A DNA stretch of 64,000 bases from Flavobacterium sp. HBTb2-11-1 (lineage in GTDB: Bacteria; Bacteroidota; Bacteroidia; Flavobacteriales; Flavobacteriaceae). Of this stretch, positions 24,388 to 34,042 are shown piece by piece. The notes under the pieces were generated by a model, which saw only the letters and a list, made by a program, of their open reading frames with translations, had not been told where the DNA came from and searched no databases. The translations under genes and the position numbers were made by a program. Every line of letters begins with the position of its first letter. The stretch's first letter is position 1. The DNA is taken from NCBI RefSeq assembly GCF_009826975.1, contig NZ_WUMO01000001.1, positions 1 to 64,000 of the forward strand, in the 5' to 3' direction.

Positions 24388-26067
24388 ATGAAAGAAACCA
24401 AACATATATCAAGATCTAGAGCGCAAGAATCTTCTGCCGCGATAGAAAAAATGTACATTACAATGCGCCATTTATTCAACCGTGGTTTTTACAAACCAAT
24501 GGGGGTTTCTGGCGACAGCTTACGCGAATCATTATTGGCTTTACGTCCAGAAATTTATGGAAATATTGCCGAAGAAAAAGTAGAACTGAACGGACTTTTG
24601 TACGTTATAGAACGTCTTCCAATCGGAATCGAGCAGTGCCGCTTTATCAATTTAACTTCAGACGAAGGATATTCTAAATCACATTTTCAGCCAATTGTTC
24701 CTCCAAAAAGAAGAAGAAACTGTTACAGAATCGATGAGGAGCAAATGAACGTTGAGATTACACGCGGACGTTCGGACATTTACGATATCCTAACACATTT
24801 GACTTTCATTTTTATTGAATCTCATAAAATTAAAAATAGAGTTTTAATAGACGATGGAGGAGAAGTTTCTCGTGATTGGCAGAAACTGGAACAAGCTGTT
24901 ATGCAAACCAAAAAGCTTACTTTGGTAGAAAAAGAAAAAGCAATTTCCCACGTAGCAAATATTTTGGCTAGAACATTTGAAGAAGTTTTAGATATTTACG
25001 ATTCATTTGGTTCTGAAACTGCACCAGATCGTTTCTTGCACGTAATTTATTGGTTAGGAAAACTTGCGATTGAAGAAATTGTTGAAAACAACAAGCGTAC
25101 CATTACTTTTAGTCCAGTTTTACGCGAAAGATTAGGACACCATATTCACGGAGAAATTTGGGCGACAAATATCAAAGAAGTTCTAAAAGCAAACGATTTG
25201 TTGAAAAGACCAATTCACGTAATAAGTGCCAATATGCACAGTGTTATGAATTCTATTTTTGCAACGCCTTTGTTAAAAACAAAATATAAAGGAAAAACAG
25301 ATTTCTTTATTTATGAAGAATTAAGCGGTTCTGGTTCAAAAGAAATTAGATCTCAGGTTGAAGAATTGGCTTTAAAAAATGGAATGATTTCGTTGCCAGA
25401 TTGTTCAGGAACCAATATTGACGTTCAGATTTTTGATACAGCTAAAATAGATTGGTCAAAAACCGCTTTTTCACATGCCAATGTAGGCGAAGATAAACCC
25501 GTGATAATCGTAATGGATTATGCTTTTGGAGAACAAGCTTATGAAACAATTGATGAACTTTTAAAACCATTCAAGAAAGAAACTTTACTTAACGTAAAAT
25601 CAGTTTCTATTATGGGAAAAGCAGGAATTCTGGAAGGAGGAAAAGGCGATATAATGATTCCAACGGCACATATCAACGAAGGAACGGCAGATAATTATTT
25701 CTTCGAAAATGAATTGACAGGTGCTATGTTTGAAGGCAACGATATTGATATTTATGAAGGAGCAATGGTGACCGTTCTTGGAACTTCTTTGCAAAACAGA
25801 GATTTATTGAAATTTTTCCACGAATCGACTTGGGGTGTAATTGGTCTTGAAATGGAGGGATCTTATTATCAAAAAGCGATTCAGTCTGCCTCAAAAATTA
25901 GAAAAAGCGTTCCACATGATATTAAAGTTCGTTATGCTTATTATGCCTCGGATAATCCTCTGGAAACCGGAAGCACGCTTGCTTCAGGCGGATTGGGTAC
26001 AACCGGTGTAAAACCAACCTATTTGATTACTATTAAAATTTTAGAGCAGATTTTCAATATAAAATAA
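24388..26067 (+). CDS. Nucleoside-phosphorylase-like protein (DUF6909-like)
   Basis: A 559-aa cytoplasmic protein. The N-terminal half is helical (about 1-230), beginning KETKHISRSRAQESSAAIEKMY. The C-terminal half resembles the phosphorylase/nucleosidase superfamily. Motifs include SIMGKAGILEGGKGDIMIPT (about 407-426), HINEGTADNYFF (about 428-439) and GLEMEGSYYQKAI (about 489-501), where the MEGS element matches the substrate-site MEME-type motif of AMP/MTA nucleosidases. I associate it with the Bacteroidota family DUF6909; activity is unproven and a nucleotide ligand is an inference. It stands just upstream of the polysaccharide locus but probably does not belong to it. Confidence 0.75.
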   Translation: MKETKHISRSRAQESSAAIEKMYITMRHLFNRGFYKPMGVSGDSLRESLLALRPEIYGNIAEEKVELNGLLYVIERLPIGIEQCRFINLTSDEGYSKSHFQPIVPPKRRRNCYRIDEEQMNVEITRGRSDIYDILTHLTFIFIESHKIKNRVLIDDGGEVSRDWQKLEQAVMQTKKLTLVEKEKAISHVANILARTFEEVLDIYDSFGSETAPDRFLHVIYWLGKLAIEEIVENNKRTITFSPVLRERLGHHIHGEIWATNIKEVLKANDLLKRPIHVISANMHSVMNSIFATPLLKTKYKGKTDFFIYEELSGSGSKEIRSQVEELALKNGMISLPDCSGTNIDVQIFDTAKIDWSKTAFSHANVGEDKPVIIVMDYAFGEQAYETIDELLKPFKKETLLNVKSVSIMGKAGILEGGKGDIMIPTAHINEGTADNYFFENELTGAMFEGNDIDIYEGAMVTVLGTSLQNRDLLKFFHESTWGVIGLEMEGSYYQKAIQSASKIRKSVPHDIKVRYAYYASDNPLETGSTLASGGLGTTGVKPTYLITIKILEQIFNIK

Positions 26068-26074
26068 ATCGTAA

Positions 26075-27061
26075 ATGAGTACAAAAGTACCACAGAATAA
26101 TTCAGATCAGGAGATTGATATATTTCAGCTTTCAAAAAGCATTGGTGGTTTTTTCGATCGAATTAATGCCAAGATTTTTCGATCTATTCATTTCTTTGTT
26201 CGCAATTGGATGATTGTTTTAGTTTTGATTGTTTTAGGATTTGGACTAGGTTGGCTTTTAGATTCGAACAATAAAAAATTCGAAAATCAGGTTATAGTAA
26301 CACCAAATTTTGGAAGTGTAGATTATCTTTATTCTAAAATAGATTTGATCGAATCTAAAATTATTGCTGGAGATACTGCTTTCTTGAAAAAAGAAGTTGG
26401 GATTCAAAATCCAAAAACGATAAAAAAAGTCGAGATTAAGCCCATTGCTGATGTTTATAAGTTTATTGAAGACAAAGAGCAAAATTTTGAACTAATCAAA
26501 TTAATGGCTGAGGTTGGCGAGGTCAAAAAAGTATTAGAAGATAATGTGACAAGTAAAAACTATACTTTTCATTCGATTTCTTTTGTAACCGACAAAATTA
26601 CTGATGAAAAAGATATCGTAGAACCATTGCTAAAATATTTAAATAGCTCGGAATATTTTAATGCACTGCAAAAAATAGGTTACAAAAATCTAGAACAGCA
26701 AATTATTCAAAACGATACTATTATTGCTCAGATAGATCAGGTTTTAAATGGTTTTTCCAAGACTGTAAAGAACGCACCAAAAAACGATAAGCTGGTTTAT
26801 TATAATGAAAACACTCAGCTTAATGATATTATTAAAACAAAACAGTATTTAATAATCGATCAAGGTAAAAACAGATTAAAACTAATTAACTACGATAAAA
26901 CAATTAAGAAAATTAATTCGACTTTAAACATAAATAGTATTAAAGTCACAAATGGAAACTTTAAGTTTATTTTGCCTATATTATTCCTTTTTCTTTTCGT
27001 TTTAATTCATTTATTTCTAAAGTTTTATCGCAGCCAGCTTTTGAAAGCTCAGGTTAAATAA
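26075..27061 (+). CDS. Wzz-like chain-length-determinant family membrane protein
   Basis: A 328-aa protein with a cytoplasmic N-terminus containing QEIDIFQLSKSIGGFFDRI. A first membrane helix (about 45-68, MIVLVLIVLGFGLGWLLD), a long periplasmic coiled-coil region and a second helix near 298-318 follow. This two-helix layout is that of polysaccharide co-polymerases (Wzz), though sequence identity to characterised Wzz is not evident. It is the first gene of a run of polysaccharide genes and starts 8 nt after the previous gene. It probably modulates polymer length. Confidence 0.72.
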   Translation: MSTKVPQNNSDQEIDIFQLSKSIGGFFDRINAKIFRSIHFFVRNWMIVLVLIVLGFGLGWLLDSNNKKFENQVIVTPNFGSVDYLYSKIDLIESKIIAGDTAFLKKEVGIQNPKTIKKVEIKPIADVYKFIEDKEQNFELIKLMAEVGEVKKVLEDNVTSKNYTFHSISFVTDKITDEKDIVEPLLKYLNSSEYFNALQKIGYKNLEQQIIQNDTIIAQIDQVLNGFSKTVKNAPKNDKLVYYNENTQLNDIIKTKQYLIIDQGKNRLKLINYDKTIKKINSTLNINSIKVTNGNFKFILPILFLFLFVLIHLFLKFYRSQLLKAQVK

Positions 27062-27068
27062 TATAGGT

Positions 27069-28370
27069 TTGAAAACGCTTAAGATCTTTGAACGAATTTC
27101 AAAAAACTCCTTCATAAAACAGAGTTTAGGAACTTTGGCTTTGCGAATTTTTGGAGTTCTTTTGTTATTTGGTTTCACAGTGTTTTTAACAAAATCATAC
27201 AGTCCAAAATTAGTAGGACAGTATGATTTTGTACGTTCTTATCTCTTGGCAATCGGGAGTATTTGTCTACTGGGATTTGATCAATCTATTTTATATTTTA
27301 AAGGTAGATTGGCAAGTCAGAACGAGCTTCGACAATTAAAAAAAGTGTATGTTAAAATGGTGGGTATGCTATTTTTAGCTTCATTATTCATCTTAATTGT
27401 TTTTATTTTGATTGATAAAAAAAGAATTAATACTTATTTTCTCGATGATGAAGTATATTCTATCCTTTTAAAAAGTTCAGTCGTACTATTTTTTCATGGA
27501 TTGTCCCTTTTAAACACAGAAGTTTTTAGAGCACTAGACAAATTGTATGTTGCTGAATTATTTAGAAATATTATCAAATATATCCCACTTATAATTGGTT
27601 CCGTCGTTTTATTTTATTGGCATTTAGAAACCTATCTGGTAGATGTTTTTTTAATTGGCTTCGTTTTTTTAGCACTTATAACTTCTATTTTAATAGTCAT
27701 TTATTTTAATAAAACAGAGACAGTAACAGAAGAGATCTTTACTTCAAAAGAGATTTTTACAAAATCATATCCCATTGCAATAAGTGGATTGGCGTTGTTT
27801 CTATTGATGTGTTTCGATATTATGTTTTTAAAGAAATACAAAAACGATGAAACAGTTGCTTTTTATTCTGTTGGGGTTAAACTAATGACAATTGTTTCGG
27901 TTATAATTGTAACTATTAACATTACTGTTTCTTCAAAAATTTCAGAATTTTTTGCAAGTAAAAACTTAGCAGAATTAAAAAAAGTAGTTAGAAAAAGCGT
28001 TCGATTAATCTTTGGAATGACGTTTCCGGTTGTTCTTTTGATGTGTGTTTTTTCAGAATATATTTTGTCTTTTTTTGGACATCAATATATTGCAGCACAA
28101 GTACCTTTTTTAATTGTTATTATAGGTCAGGGAATTTGTTCTGTATTTGGATCTGCTCCAGTTTATTTGAATATGACCGGAAGGCAACATATATTTCAGA
28201 TCATTTTAATTATAGCAGTTGCAATTAATTTTATTTTAAATCGATTTTTAATTCCGATGTATGGAATGACTGGAGCCGCAGTTGCATTTGTTTCTAGTTC
28301 TTTTTTCTGGAATTTTGTGTCGACAGTTTTTATTTACAAAAAGGATAAAATAAAAATTTTTTTACATTAA
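27069..28370 (+). CDS. Wzx-like oligosaccharide flippase
   Basis: A 433-aa polytopic protein of the MOP/polysaccharide-transport superfamily with 12 predicted helices. The N-terminal LRIFGVLLLFGFTVFLTKSYSPKLVGQYDFVRSY region includes the typical SPxxxGxYxx pattern. Such proteins flip lipid-linked repeat units across the inner membrane. The start codon at 27069 is TTG, 7 nt after the stop of the Wzz-like gene, and gives the expected short N-terminus before helix 1. Confidence 0.85.
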   Translation: MKTLKIFERISKNSFIKQSLGTLALRIFGVLLLFGFTVFLTKSYSPKLVGQYDFVRSYLLAIGSICLLGFDQSILYFKGRLASQNELRQLKKVYVKMVGMLFLASLFILIVFILIDKKRINTYFLDDEVYSILLKSSVVLFFHGLSLLNTEVFRALDKLYVAELFRNIIKYIPLIIGSVVLFYWHLETYLVDVFLIGFVFLALITSILIVIYFNKTETVTEEIFTSKEIFTKSYPIAISGLALFLLMCFDIMFLKKYKNDETVAFYSVGVKLMTIVSVIIVTINITVSSKISEFFASKNLAELKKVVRKSVRLIFGMTFPVVLLMCVFSEYILSFFGHQYIAAQVPFLIVIIGQGICSVFGSAPVYLNMTGRQHIFQIILIIAVAINFILNRFLIPMYGMTGAAVAFVSSSFFWNFVSTVFIYKKDKIKIFLH

Positions 28371-28379
28371 AGTACAATT

Positions 28380-29483
28380 ATGAAAATAATACAAATTATA
28401 AACAGGTTTGATTCGGGAGGTGCTGAAAAGTTGCTATTGGAAACCATTCCTATTTATAATGCGAAGGGAATTCATGTTGATCTTTTGTTACTAAACGGTA
28501 AAAAATTACCTTTTTTAAAAGCTTTAAAAGCTCAAAATTGTTGTAATATTTATTCTTTAGGTACATATTCTGTATATAATCCAATTCAGGTTTTTAGAAT
28601 GATATCTTTTTTACAAAAATACGACATAGCTCATGTCCATTTATTTCCGTCTCAATATTGGATTGTATTGTCAAAAATTATTTCTTTCTCAAAAATAAAA
28701 ATTATTGTTACAGAACACAGCTCTTCTAATCCTCGTATTAAAAGTTTTTTTTTCAGCAAAATTGATCGATTCATGTATCGGTTTTATCATAAAATAATTT
28801 GTATTACGGATGAGGTTTATGAAATAATACAATATCATACAAAATTGCCTAAGAATAAATTCAAAGTCATTGTGAATGGAATTAATTTGAAAGTAATTTA
28901 CAATGCTAAACCTTACTTTAAAAAAGAAATTTCAGAGTTATTGAATGAACAAGACACTTTATTAATTCAAGTAGCTAGATTTAGTAGACATAAAGATCAT
29001 GAAACAGTAATTAGAGCAATGAGATTATTACCAGATAATTTCAAATTAATTTTTGTTGGTGATGGAAATTTGAAAGAAGAATGTGAAAAAAGAGTTCAAA
29101 AATTGGGATTAGAGAGTAGAGTTATATTTTTAGGCGAAAGAATAGATGTTGATCGTCTTTTAAAAACGGCAGACATTTCTATTTTAAGCTCAAATGGAGA
29201 AGGTTTTGGTTTGGTGGCAATAGAAAGTATGGCTTCTGGGAAACCTTTTATTGGTTCAGATGTTATAGGATTATCAAGTTTAGTAAAAGGATCGGGAGTT
29301 TTGTTTGAAAAAAGTAATGAACGAGAATTAGCAGATAGTATTAAAAGATTGATTGAAGATGATGATTTTCGTATAAATGTTGTTAATGCTTGTCAGTTAA
29401 AAGCGAAACAATTTGATATTGAAGTAATGGTAGAGAAACATATAAAATTATATAAAACAGTTATAGAAGGATGCAATTTTTAG
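28380..29483 (+). CDS. Glycosyltransferase family 4
   Basis: A 367-aa GT-B glycosyltransferase. The N-terminal domain starts KIIQIINRFDSGGAEKLLLE (2-21), typical of GT4. The C-terminal nucleotide-sugar site has LIQVARFSRHKDHETVIRA (about 199-217), and the EX7E motif lies in GEGFGLVAIESMASGKP (about 272-288). It adds a sugar to the lipid-linked repeat unit in the cytoplasm; sugar and linkage cannot be read. Its 3' end overlaps the next gene by 13 nt. Confidence 0.9.
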   Translation: MKIIQIINRFDSGGAEKLLLETIPIYNAKGIHVDLLLLNGKKLPFLKALKAQNCCNIYSLGTYSVYNPIQVFRMISFLQKYDIAHVHLFPSQYWIVLSKIISFSKIKIIVTEHSSSNPRIKSFFFSKIDRFMYRFYHKIICITDEVYEIIQYHTKLPKNKFKVIVNGINLKVIYNAKPYFKKEISELLNEQDTLLIQVARFSRHKDHETVIRAMRLLPDNFKLIFVGDGNLKEECEKRVQKLGLESRVIFLGERIDVDRLLKTADISILSSNGEGFGLVAIESMASGKPFIGSDVIGLSSLVKGSGVLFEKSNERELADSIKRLIEDDDFRINVVNACQLKAKQFDIEVMVEKHIKLYKTVIEGCNF

Positions 29484-30535
29484 TCAAAAAAAGTAGAGTC
29501 ACATTTTCTGTGATTGCACTAGCAAATTTATTTGTTGCAATGCTGTCTTTTTTTATTTTACCTCCAAAGTTTTTCTATGACGCTGTTGTAATTGTTTATG
29601 ACAAATACAATGAAATAGGCTATTTTGGAAGTTATCCATTGACCATTTTGTTTTATAAAGTTACAGGTCTGCGTTATCTTCCTTTTCCACTGATAGCATT
29701 GATACAATTTCCTATTTTGATGTATGTTTTATATAAAATTGGAATTCCAGATTCTTTTGAAAAAATAAATGTAAAAAATGTCATTGTCTACTTAGGAATT
29801 TTTATGATTGCTATTTTTATAGCAATGCCATCAAAAGAGTTTATCACTTTTTTATTTATTTCTTCAATTATATTTCTATGTAAAAACAAGCCATATTCCT
29901 TTCAAAAAACCGTTCTTTTATCCATATTCCTTTTTATGCTTTTTGGAGCTTTATATAGGCCTTATTTTGCTTTGATTCCTATAATTTCCGGGGGAATGTA
30001 TTTGATTAGTTTTATTAATTTTAAAAACAAGACTGTATCAACGATTTTTTACGGATTATTAATTGTCTTTTTTTTATCATTGAATTACGGCATTTTAAAA
30101 GGGGAATATTTTTCAGAAATGAGCCGTGAGGTTGTAAACAAGGAACGTATAGGTTCTCCTGATGCAAATTCGATGATTACTCCGCCTTTAAAACCAGATA
30201 CTTGGTATGGAGAAATAGTGGCTATTTTTTACGGTTTCTTTACAGTTAACATTCCAATAAACGGTTTAAAACATATTTTATCGCCTCAAATTGTCTTATT
30301 TGTAATTTGGCAGCTTCTACTTTTTTATATTTTATTGGTTCGTTTTGCTAAATGTATTGGGCATAGAAAATACTATAAGTATGAGCTTTTCATTTTTTTT
30401 ATATTATTTTCATTTTTTATTACCCAAGGAGTTTTTGAACCAGATTTGGGTTCAGCGATGAGACATAAAATAGGTATTTTTCCACTAATTTATTTTGCAT
30501 TATATCATGAACATTTCCGAAAAGAACTTCAATAG
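29471..30535 (+). CDS. Polytopic membrane protein of the polysaccharide locus
   Basis: A 354-aa protein with about 9-10 hydrophobic segments and no recognisable catalytic motif. The N-terminus is short and basic before the first helix (KKSRVTFSVIALANLF). Position between a glycosyltransferase and an O-antigen-ligase-like protein suggests an EpsG/Wzy-type polymerase role, but no EpsG signature is visible, so this is inference. It overlaps both neighbours, which implies a tightly coupled operon. Confidence 0.72.
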   Translation: MQFLVKKSRVTFSVIALANLFVAMLSFFILPPKFFYDAVVIVYDKYNEIGYFGSYPLTILFYKVTGLRYLPFPLIALIQFPILMYVLYKIGIPDSFEKINVKNVIVYLGIFMIAIFIAMPSKEFITFLFISSIIFLCKNKPYSFQKTVLLSIFLFMLFGALYRPYFALIPIISGGMYLISFINFKNKTVSTIFYGLLIVFFLSLNYGILKGEYFSEMSREVVNKERIGSPDANSMITPPLKPDTWYGEIVAIFYGFFTVNIPINGLKHILSPQIVLFVIWQLLLFYILLVRFAKCIGHRKYYKYELFIFFILFSFFITQGVFEPDLGSAMRHKIGIFPLIYFALYHEHFRKELQ

Positions 30536-31799
30536 AATTTTCCATGTTTTTTTGTGTTTGATTGCCATTTTGATGATCTTTAGAAAACCATGTTCAATAT
30601 TGATAGTAATATTTGCGGTATTTAGTTTATTTTTTTTTAAAAAGTTACATTATACAAAAGAGACACTGATTTTGATGGTGTGCATTGCTTCTCCAGTAAT
30701 ACTTGAATTGTTGCTTTTCTGGAATAACGATTCTTTAGCAAAAGGATTAAAAGCAATAGAAAAAAGCACTTCATTAGTAATTTTTCCATTATTTATAATT
30801 GGAAACTTTCAGAGAATAAATTTTTTGAAATTAGTCCAAACCTATGTTTGTGGAACAACTTTGATTTTACTTTTTTTCTTTATTCGATTTAACGTTTTGT
30901 ATCCAGAATTGATGCACAAATATCTAAACGGCATACATTTATGGGAAATGGGATATCAATTTGGCAATAGTGTCGGAATTCATGCTCCAGCATTAAATAT
31001 GCATTTGGCCTTTGTTACCGTTTCTGCTTTTTATTTTGTTATTAAGAGTTTTAAAGATCATGAAGAATCTAAGTTCAAAGCGATAAGAATAATTGTCTTT
31101 ATACTTTCTTTTTTCTTTGTATTATTTGTTAATACCAGAATGGCTTTAGTAAATGTTTTTATCGGATTTTTGATTGTTCTTTTTTATGCTGTTAAACAGA
31201 GTAATTTTAAAAAAATAGCTTTAAAAGGATTACCGTTATTGGTTTTACTAATTGCTGTTTTGTTTTTATTTGTTCAAAAAGATCCATACATGAAAGAAAA
31301 ATATTCCAGCGTTAGTTTCGCTTATATGGATAAAGTCGGAAAGCTTGATGAGATTGATCATCCAGAGGTTAAGGTTTTCAATTCTTTAGTTACCAGAGTT
31401 TCTATATGGAAATCTGCGTGGGAGTTGTCAGTAAAAAATCTTCCTTTTGGAGTGGGTGCTTCAGATGGAAAAAACGAATTAAACAAATATTATGCAGCAA
31501 CCAATCAGAAGTTTTTGGCAAAGTATGAATTTCCTACTCATAATCAGTTTCTTGATTTTTTATTGAAGTTTGGAATTCTTGGACCCTTAGTAGTACTATT
31601 TTATATTTCTATAATTGGATATTTGGGATTTAATCTAAAGAATCCTATTATAATTTCGTTTTTCGTCATCTTTTTTACATCAAATCTAATGGATGATTTT
31701 TTGCTTCGTTTTGATGGAATTGCTTTCAGCGGGTTCTGGTTATCCATTTTTTCAAGTTATTGGATGCAGCAAAAATCAGCTCTTATAAATGTAGATTAA
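30507..31799 (+). CDS. O-antigen ligase/Wzy-family membrane protein
   Basis: A 430-aa polytopic protein with about 10-11 helices and a large periplasmic loop in the second half (about 265-330). The order fits the Wzy_C (PF04932) family, with NTRMALVNVFIGFLIV (about 207-222) and later SAWELSVKNLPFGVGASD and ATNQKFLAKYEFPTHNQFLD. The conserved periplasmic Arg and a His (HNQFLDFLLKFGILGP) of this family appear present. It joins repeat units or attaches the polymer to an acceptor. The ATG at 30507 (MNISEKNF) is preferred to an in-frame TTG at 30495. It overlaps the previous gene by 29 nt and the convergent glycosyltransferase by 24 nt. Confidence 0.8.
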   Translation: MNISEKNFNRIFHVFLCLIAILMIFRKPCSILIVIFAVFSLFFFKKLHYTKETLILMVCIASPVILELLLFWNNDSLAKGLKAIEKSTSLVIFPLFIIGNFQRINFLKLVQTYVCGTTLILLFFFIRFNVLYPELMHKYLNGIHLWEMGYQFGNSVGIHAPALNMHLAFVTVSAFYFVIKSFKDHEESKFKAIRIIVFILSFFFVLFVNTRMALVNVFIGFLIVLFYAVKQSNFKKIALKGLPLLVLLIAVLFLFVQKDPYMKEKYSSVSFAYMDKVGKLDEIDHPEVKVFNSLVTRVSIWKSAWELSVKNLPFGVGASDGKNELNKYYAATNQKFLAKYEFPTHNQFLDFLLKFGILGPLVVLFYISIIGYLGFNLKNPIIISFFVIFFTSNLMDDFLLRFDGIAFSGFWLSIFSSYWMQQKSALINVD

Positions 31800-32855
31800 T
31801 TCTTCAAAGTTTTTGTTTTTATCGAATAACTCTGAACATCTTTCGAAAGCTTTTTTAGCAAAAAGATTTCGATTTTCTGATTTGCTAAGAATTTGAAAGT
31901 AAGGTTCTAATTCCGAGATTTCATCAAATAGAAATCCAGTTTCATTATGGATTACAATATCTTTATTACCAATTACATTGGTGGCAATAACAGGTTTTTC
32001 CAAAACCATAGCTTCTAAAACGGCAATTGGCAAACCTTCCCATAATGAAGTTTGTAAATAAACATCAAGGTTATTTAATTCTTTTAAAATATGTTTACGA
32101 TCAAAAAACCATCCTGTAATTTTTATATTAGGAGCCGTCAGCAAAGAATTTAGTTCGCCATCACCTATCCATACAAAATTAAAATCAGGAAAATTGAGGG
32201 CAATTTCATTAAATAAAATTGGATTTTTCTGATACGTTATTCTGCCTAAGATTCCTACAGTAAGTTTATCATTTTTATTTTCAACAAAATTTTGGCGGAT
32301 ACTTCTAATATCAACACCATTTCGAACTAATTTTGAATTACCAATTTTTTTAGCAATTTCAAACTCAGTATCGCCACAGGCAATAGTAACTCCTCCAAAC
32401 AAGGCTTGGGTAATTTTTTCTATTAACCAATATATTTTTCGAATGGGTTTTGAAATGTCTGTTCTAAGAAAAGAATAACCATGAGGTGAATAATACAGCT
32501 TTTTTTTCTTAAAGAGAAAGAAATAGGCAATCCTGCCTAAAACACCTGCTTTTGAAGAATGGAGATGGATGACATCAGGATTTATTTTTTTCAGCGCTTT
32601 GGTTAACTGAATTACAGATTTTAAATCTTTTAAAGGAGAAAAATTTCGTAACATATTAATTTCTAATAAATTAATATTACTAGAAAAGTCAGATTTAATT
32701 TTATCTCTGTCTATTTCCTTTCGGTTTCCGCTGTAAATTATTGTCGTATCAATGCAATTTTTTATTTCATCTTCACCAAAATAAGCTGATAAATCATTAA
32801 AATAAGTATAAACGCCTCCACCAAGAGCCTCTATGATATGTACAACTTTCAACAC
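31776..32855 (-). CDS. Glycosyltransferase family 4 (minus strand)
   Basis: A 359-aa GT-B glycosyltransferase. The N-terminus HIIEALGGGVYTYFNDLS (6-23) matches GT4 enzymes of the WbnK/EpsF-like groups. The donor site has TVGILGRITYQKNP and the EX7E region SLWEGLPIAVLEAMVLEKP (about 273-291). It is the only gene of this locus on the minus strand and overlaps the convergent Wzy-like gene by 24 nt. It may have been inserted separately or is transcribed from the divergent region before the UXS gene. Confidence 0.9.
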   Translation of the reverse strand: MLKVVHIIEALGGGVYTYFNDLSAYFGEDEIKNCIDTTIIYSGNRKEIDRDKIKSDFSSNINLLEINMLRNFSPLKDLKSVIQLTKALKKINPDVIHLHSSKAGVLGRIAYFFLFKKKKLYYSPHGYSFLRTDISKPIRKIYWLIEKITQALFGGVTIACGDTEFEIAKKIGNSKLVRNGVDIRSIRQNFVENKNDKLTVGILGRITYQKNPILFNEIALNFPDFNFVWIGDGELNSLLTAPNIKITGWFFDRKHILKELNNLDVYLQTSLWEGLPIAVLEAMVLEKPVIATNVIGNKDIVIHNETGFLFDEISELEPYFQILSKSENRNLFAKKAFERCSELFDKNKNFEELIYIYKS

Positions 32856-32984
32856 AATTGATTTAATTCTTGGTAAAAATAAATAATTGATGTGAACTGT
32901 AACCTGAAATCTTAAAAACTTCTTTTAATGGAGGTTTTATATCTAATTTAAAAGGCAGATATTTGTGCATCTTTAAAATTTATC

Positions 32985-33968
32985 ATGAAAAGAATACTTA
33001 TCACTGGAGCAGCAGGATTTTTAGGATCACACTTATGTGACAGATTTATCAAAGAAGGTTACTTTGTAATCGGAATGGATAATCTGATTACAGGAGATCT
33101 TAAAAATATTGAACATTTATTCAAACTGGAAAATTTTGAGTTTTATCATCATGATATTACTAAGTTTGTTCATGTTCCAGGCGATTTAGATTATATATTG
33201 CATTTTGCTTCGCCAGCAAGTCCGATAGATTATTTAAAAATTCCAATCCAGACTTTAAAAGTAGGGTCTTTAGGGACGCACAATCTACTTGGATTGGCAA
33301 GAGTAAAAAAGGCCAGAATTTTGATTGCATCAACCTCTGAAGTGTATGGGGATCCTTTGGTGCATCCACAAACTGAAGAATACTATGGGAATGTAAATAC
33401 AATAGGTCCTCGTGGAGTTTATGATGAAGCAAAACGTTTCCAAGAATCGATCACAATGGCTTATCATACTTTTCATGGCGTAGAAACTAGAATCGTTCGT
33501 ATTTTTAACACCTACGGGCCAAGAATGCGATTAAATGACGGACGTGTAATTCCAGCGTTTATTGGTCAGGCTTTACGTGGAGAAGATTTAACGATTTTTG
33601 GAGATGGAATGCAGACGCGTTCTTTCTGTTATGTTGATGACCAAGTTGAAGGGATTTACAGATTGCTACACTCAGATTATGTATATCCAGTAAATATTGG
33701 AAACCCTGACGAAATCACAATCAAAGATTTTGCAGAAGAAATTATAAAATTGACAGGAACAAACCAGAAAGTGGTTTATCACCCGCTGCCAATTAATGAT
33801 CCCTTACAGCGTCAGCCAGATACAACAAAAGCAAAAGAATTGTTGGGTTGGGAAGCCAAAGTAAGCAGAGCAGAAGGGATGAAAATTACATATGAGTATT
33901 TCAAATCATTATCTCCGGAAGAATTGGCAAAAGAAGAACATAAGGACTTTTCTAGTTATATAAAATAA
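32985..33968 (+). CDS. UDP-glucuronate decarboxylase (UDP-xylose synthase)
   Basis: A 327-aa short-chain dehydrogenase/reductase with the NAD-binding [12 protein letters not shown] (8-19). It also has the Uxs-type [13 protein letters not shown] (about 107-119), the catalytic YxxxK in [14 protein letters not shown] (about 141-154) and the [10 protein letters not shown] motif (about 173-182). It converts UDP-glucuronate to UDP-xylose, or to the 4-keto intermediate, supplying a pentose donor for the locus. No UDP-glucose dehydrogenase is seen here, so UDP-glucuronate must come from elsewhere. A hairpin terminator follows. Confidence 0.9.
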   Translation: MKRILITGAAGFLGSHLCDRFIKEGYFVIGMDNLITGDLKNIEHLFKLENFEFYHHDITKFVHVPGDLDYILHFASPASPIDYLKIPIQTLKVGSLGTHNLLGLARVKKARILIASTSEVYGDPLVHPQTEEYYGNVNTIGPRGVYDEAKRFQESITMAYHTFHGVETRIVRIFNTYGPRMRLNDGRVIPAFIGQALRGEDLTIFGDGMQTRSFCYVDDQVEGIYRLLHSDYVYPVNIGNPDEITIKDFAEEIIKLTGTNQKVVYHPLPINDPLQRQPDTTKAKELLGWEAKVSRAEGMKITYEYFKSLSPEELAKEEHKDFSSYIK

Positions 33969-33976
33969 TACTTTAG

Positions 33977-34015
33977 ACAGCTTGAATTTTGAATAAAAAT
34001 TCGAGCTGTTTTCTA
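33977..34015 (+). terminator. Terminator after the UDP-xylose synthase gene
   Basis: ACAGCTTGAATTTT (33977-33990) pairs with AAAATTCGAGCTGT (about 33996-34009) with one G-U type mismatch, followed by TTTCT. This argues that the next gene starts at the ATG at 34043 and not at the in-frame TTG at 33989. Confidence 0.7.
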
Positions 34016-34042
34016 ATAAACTCCAAAAACAATTATTATCAG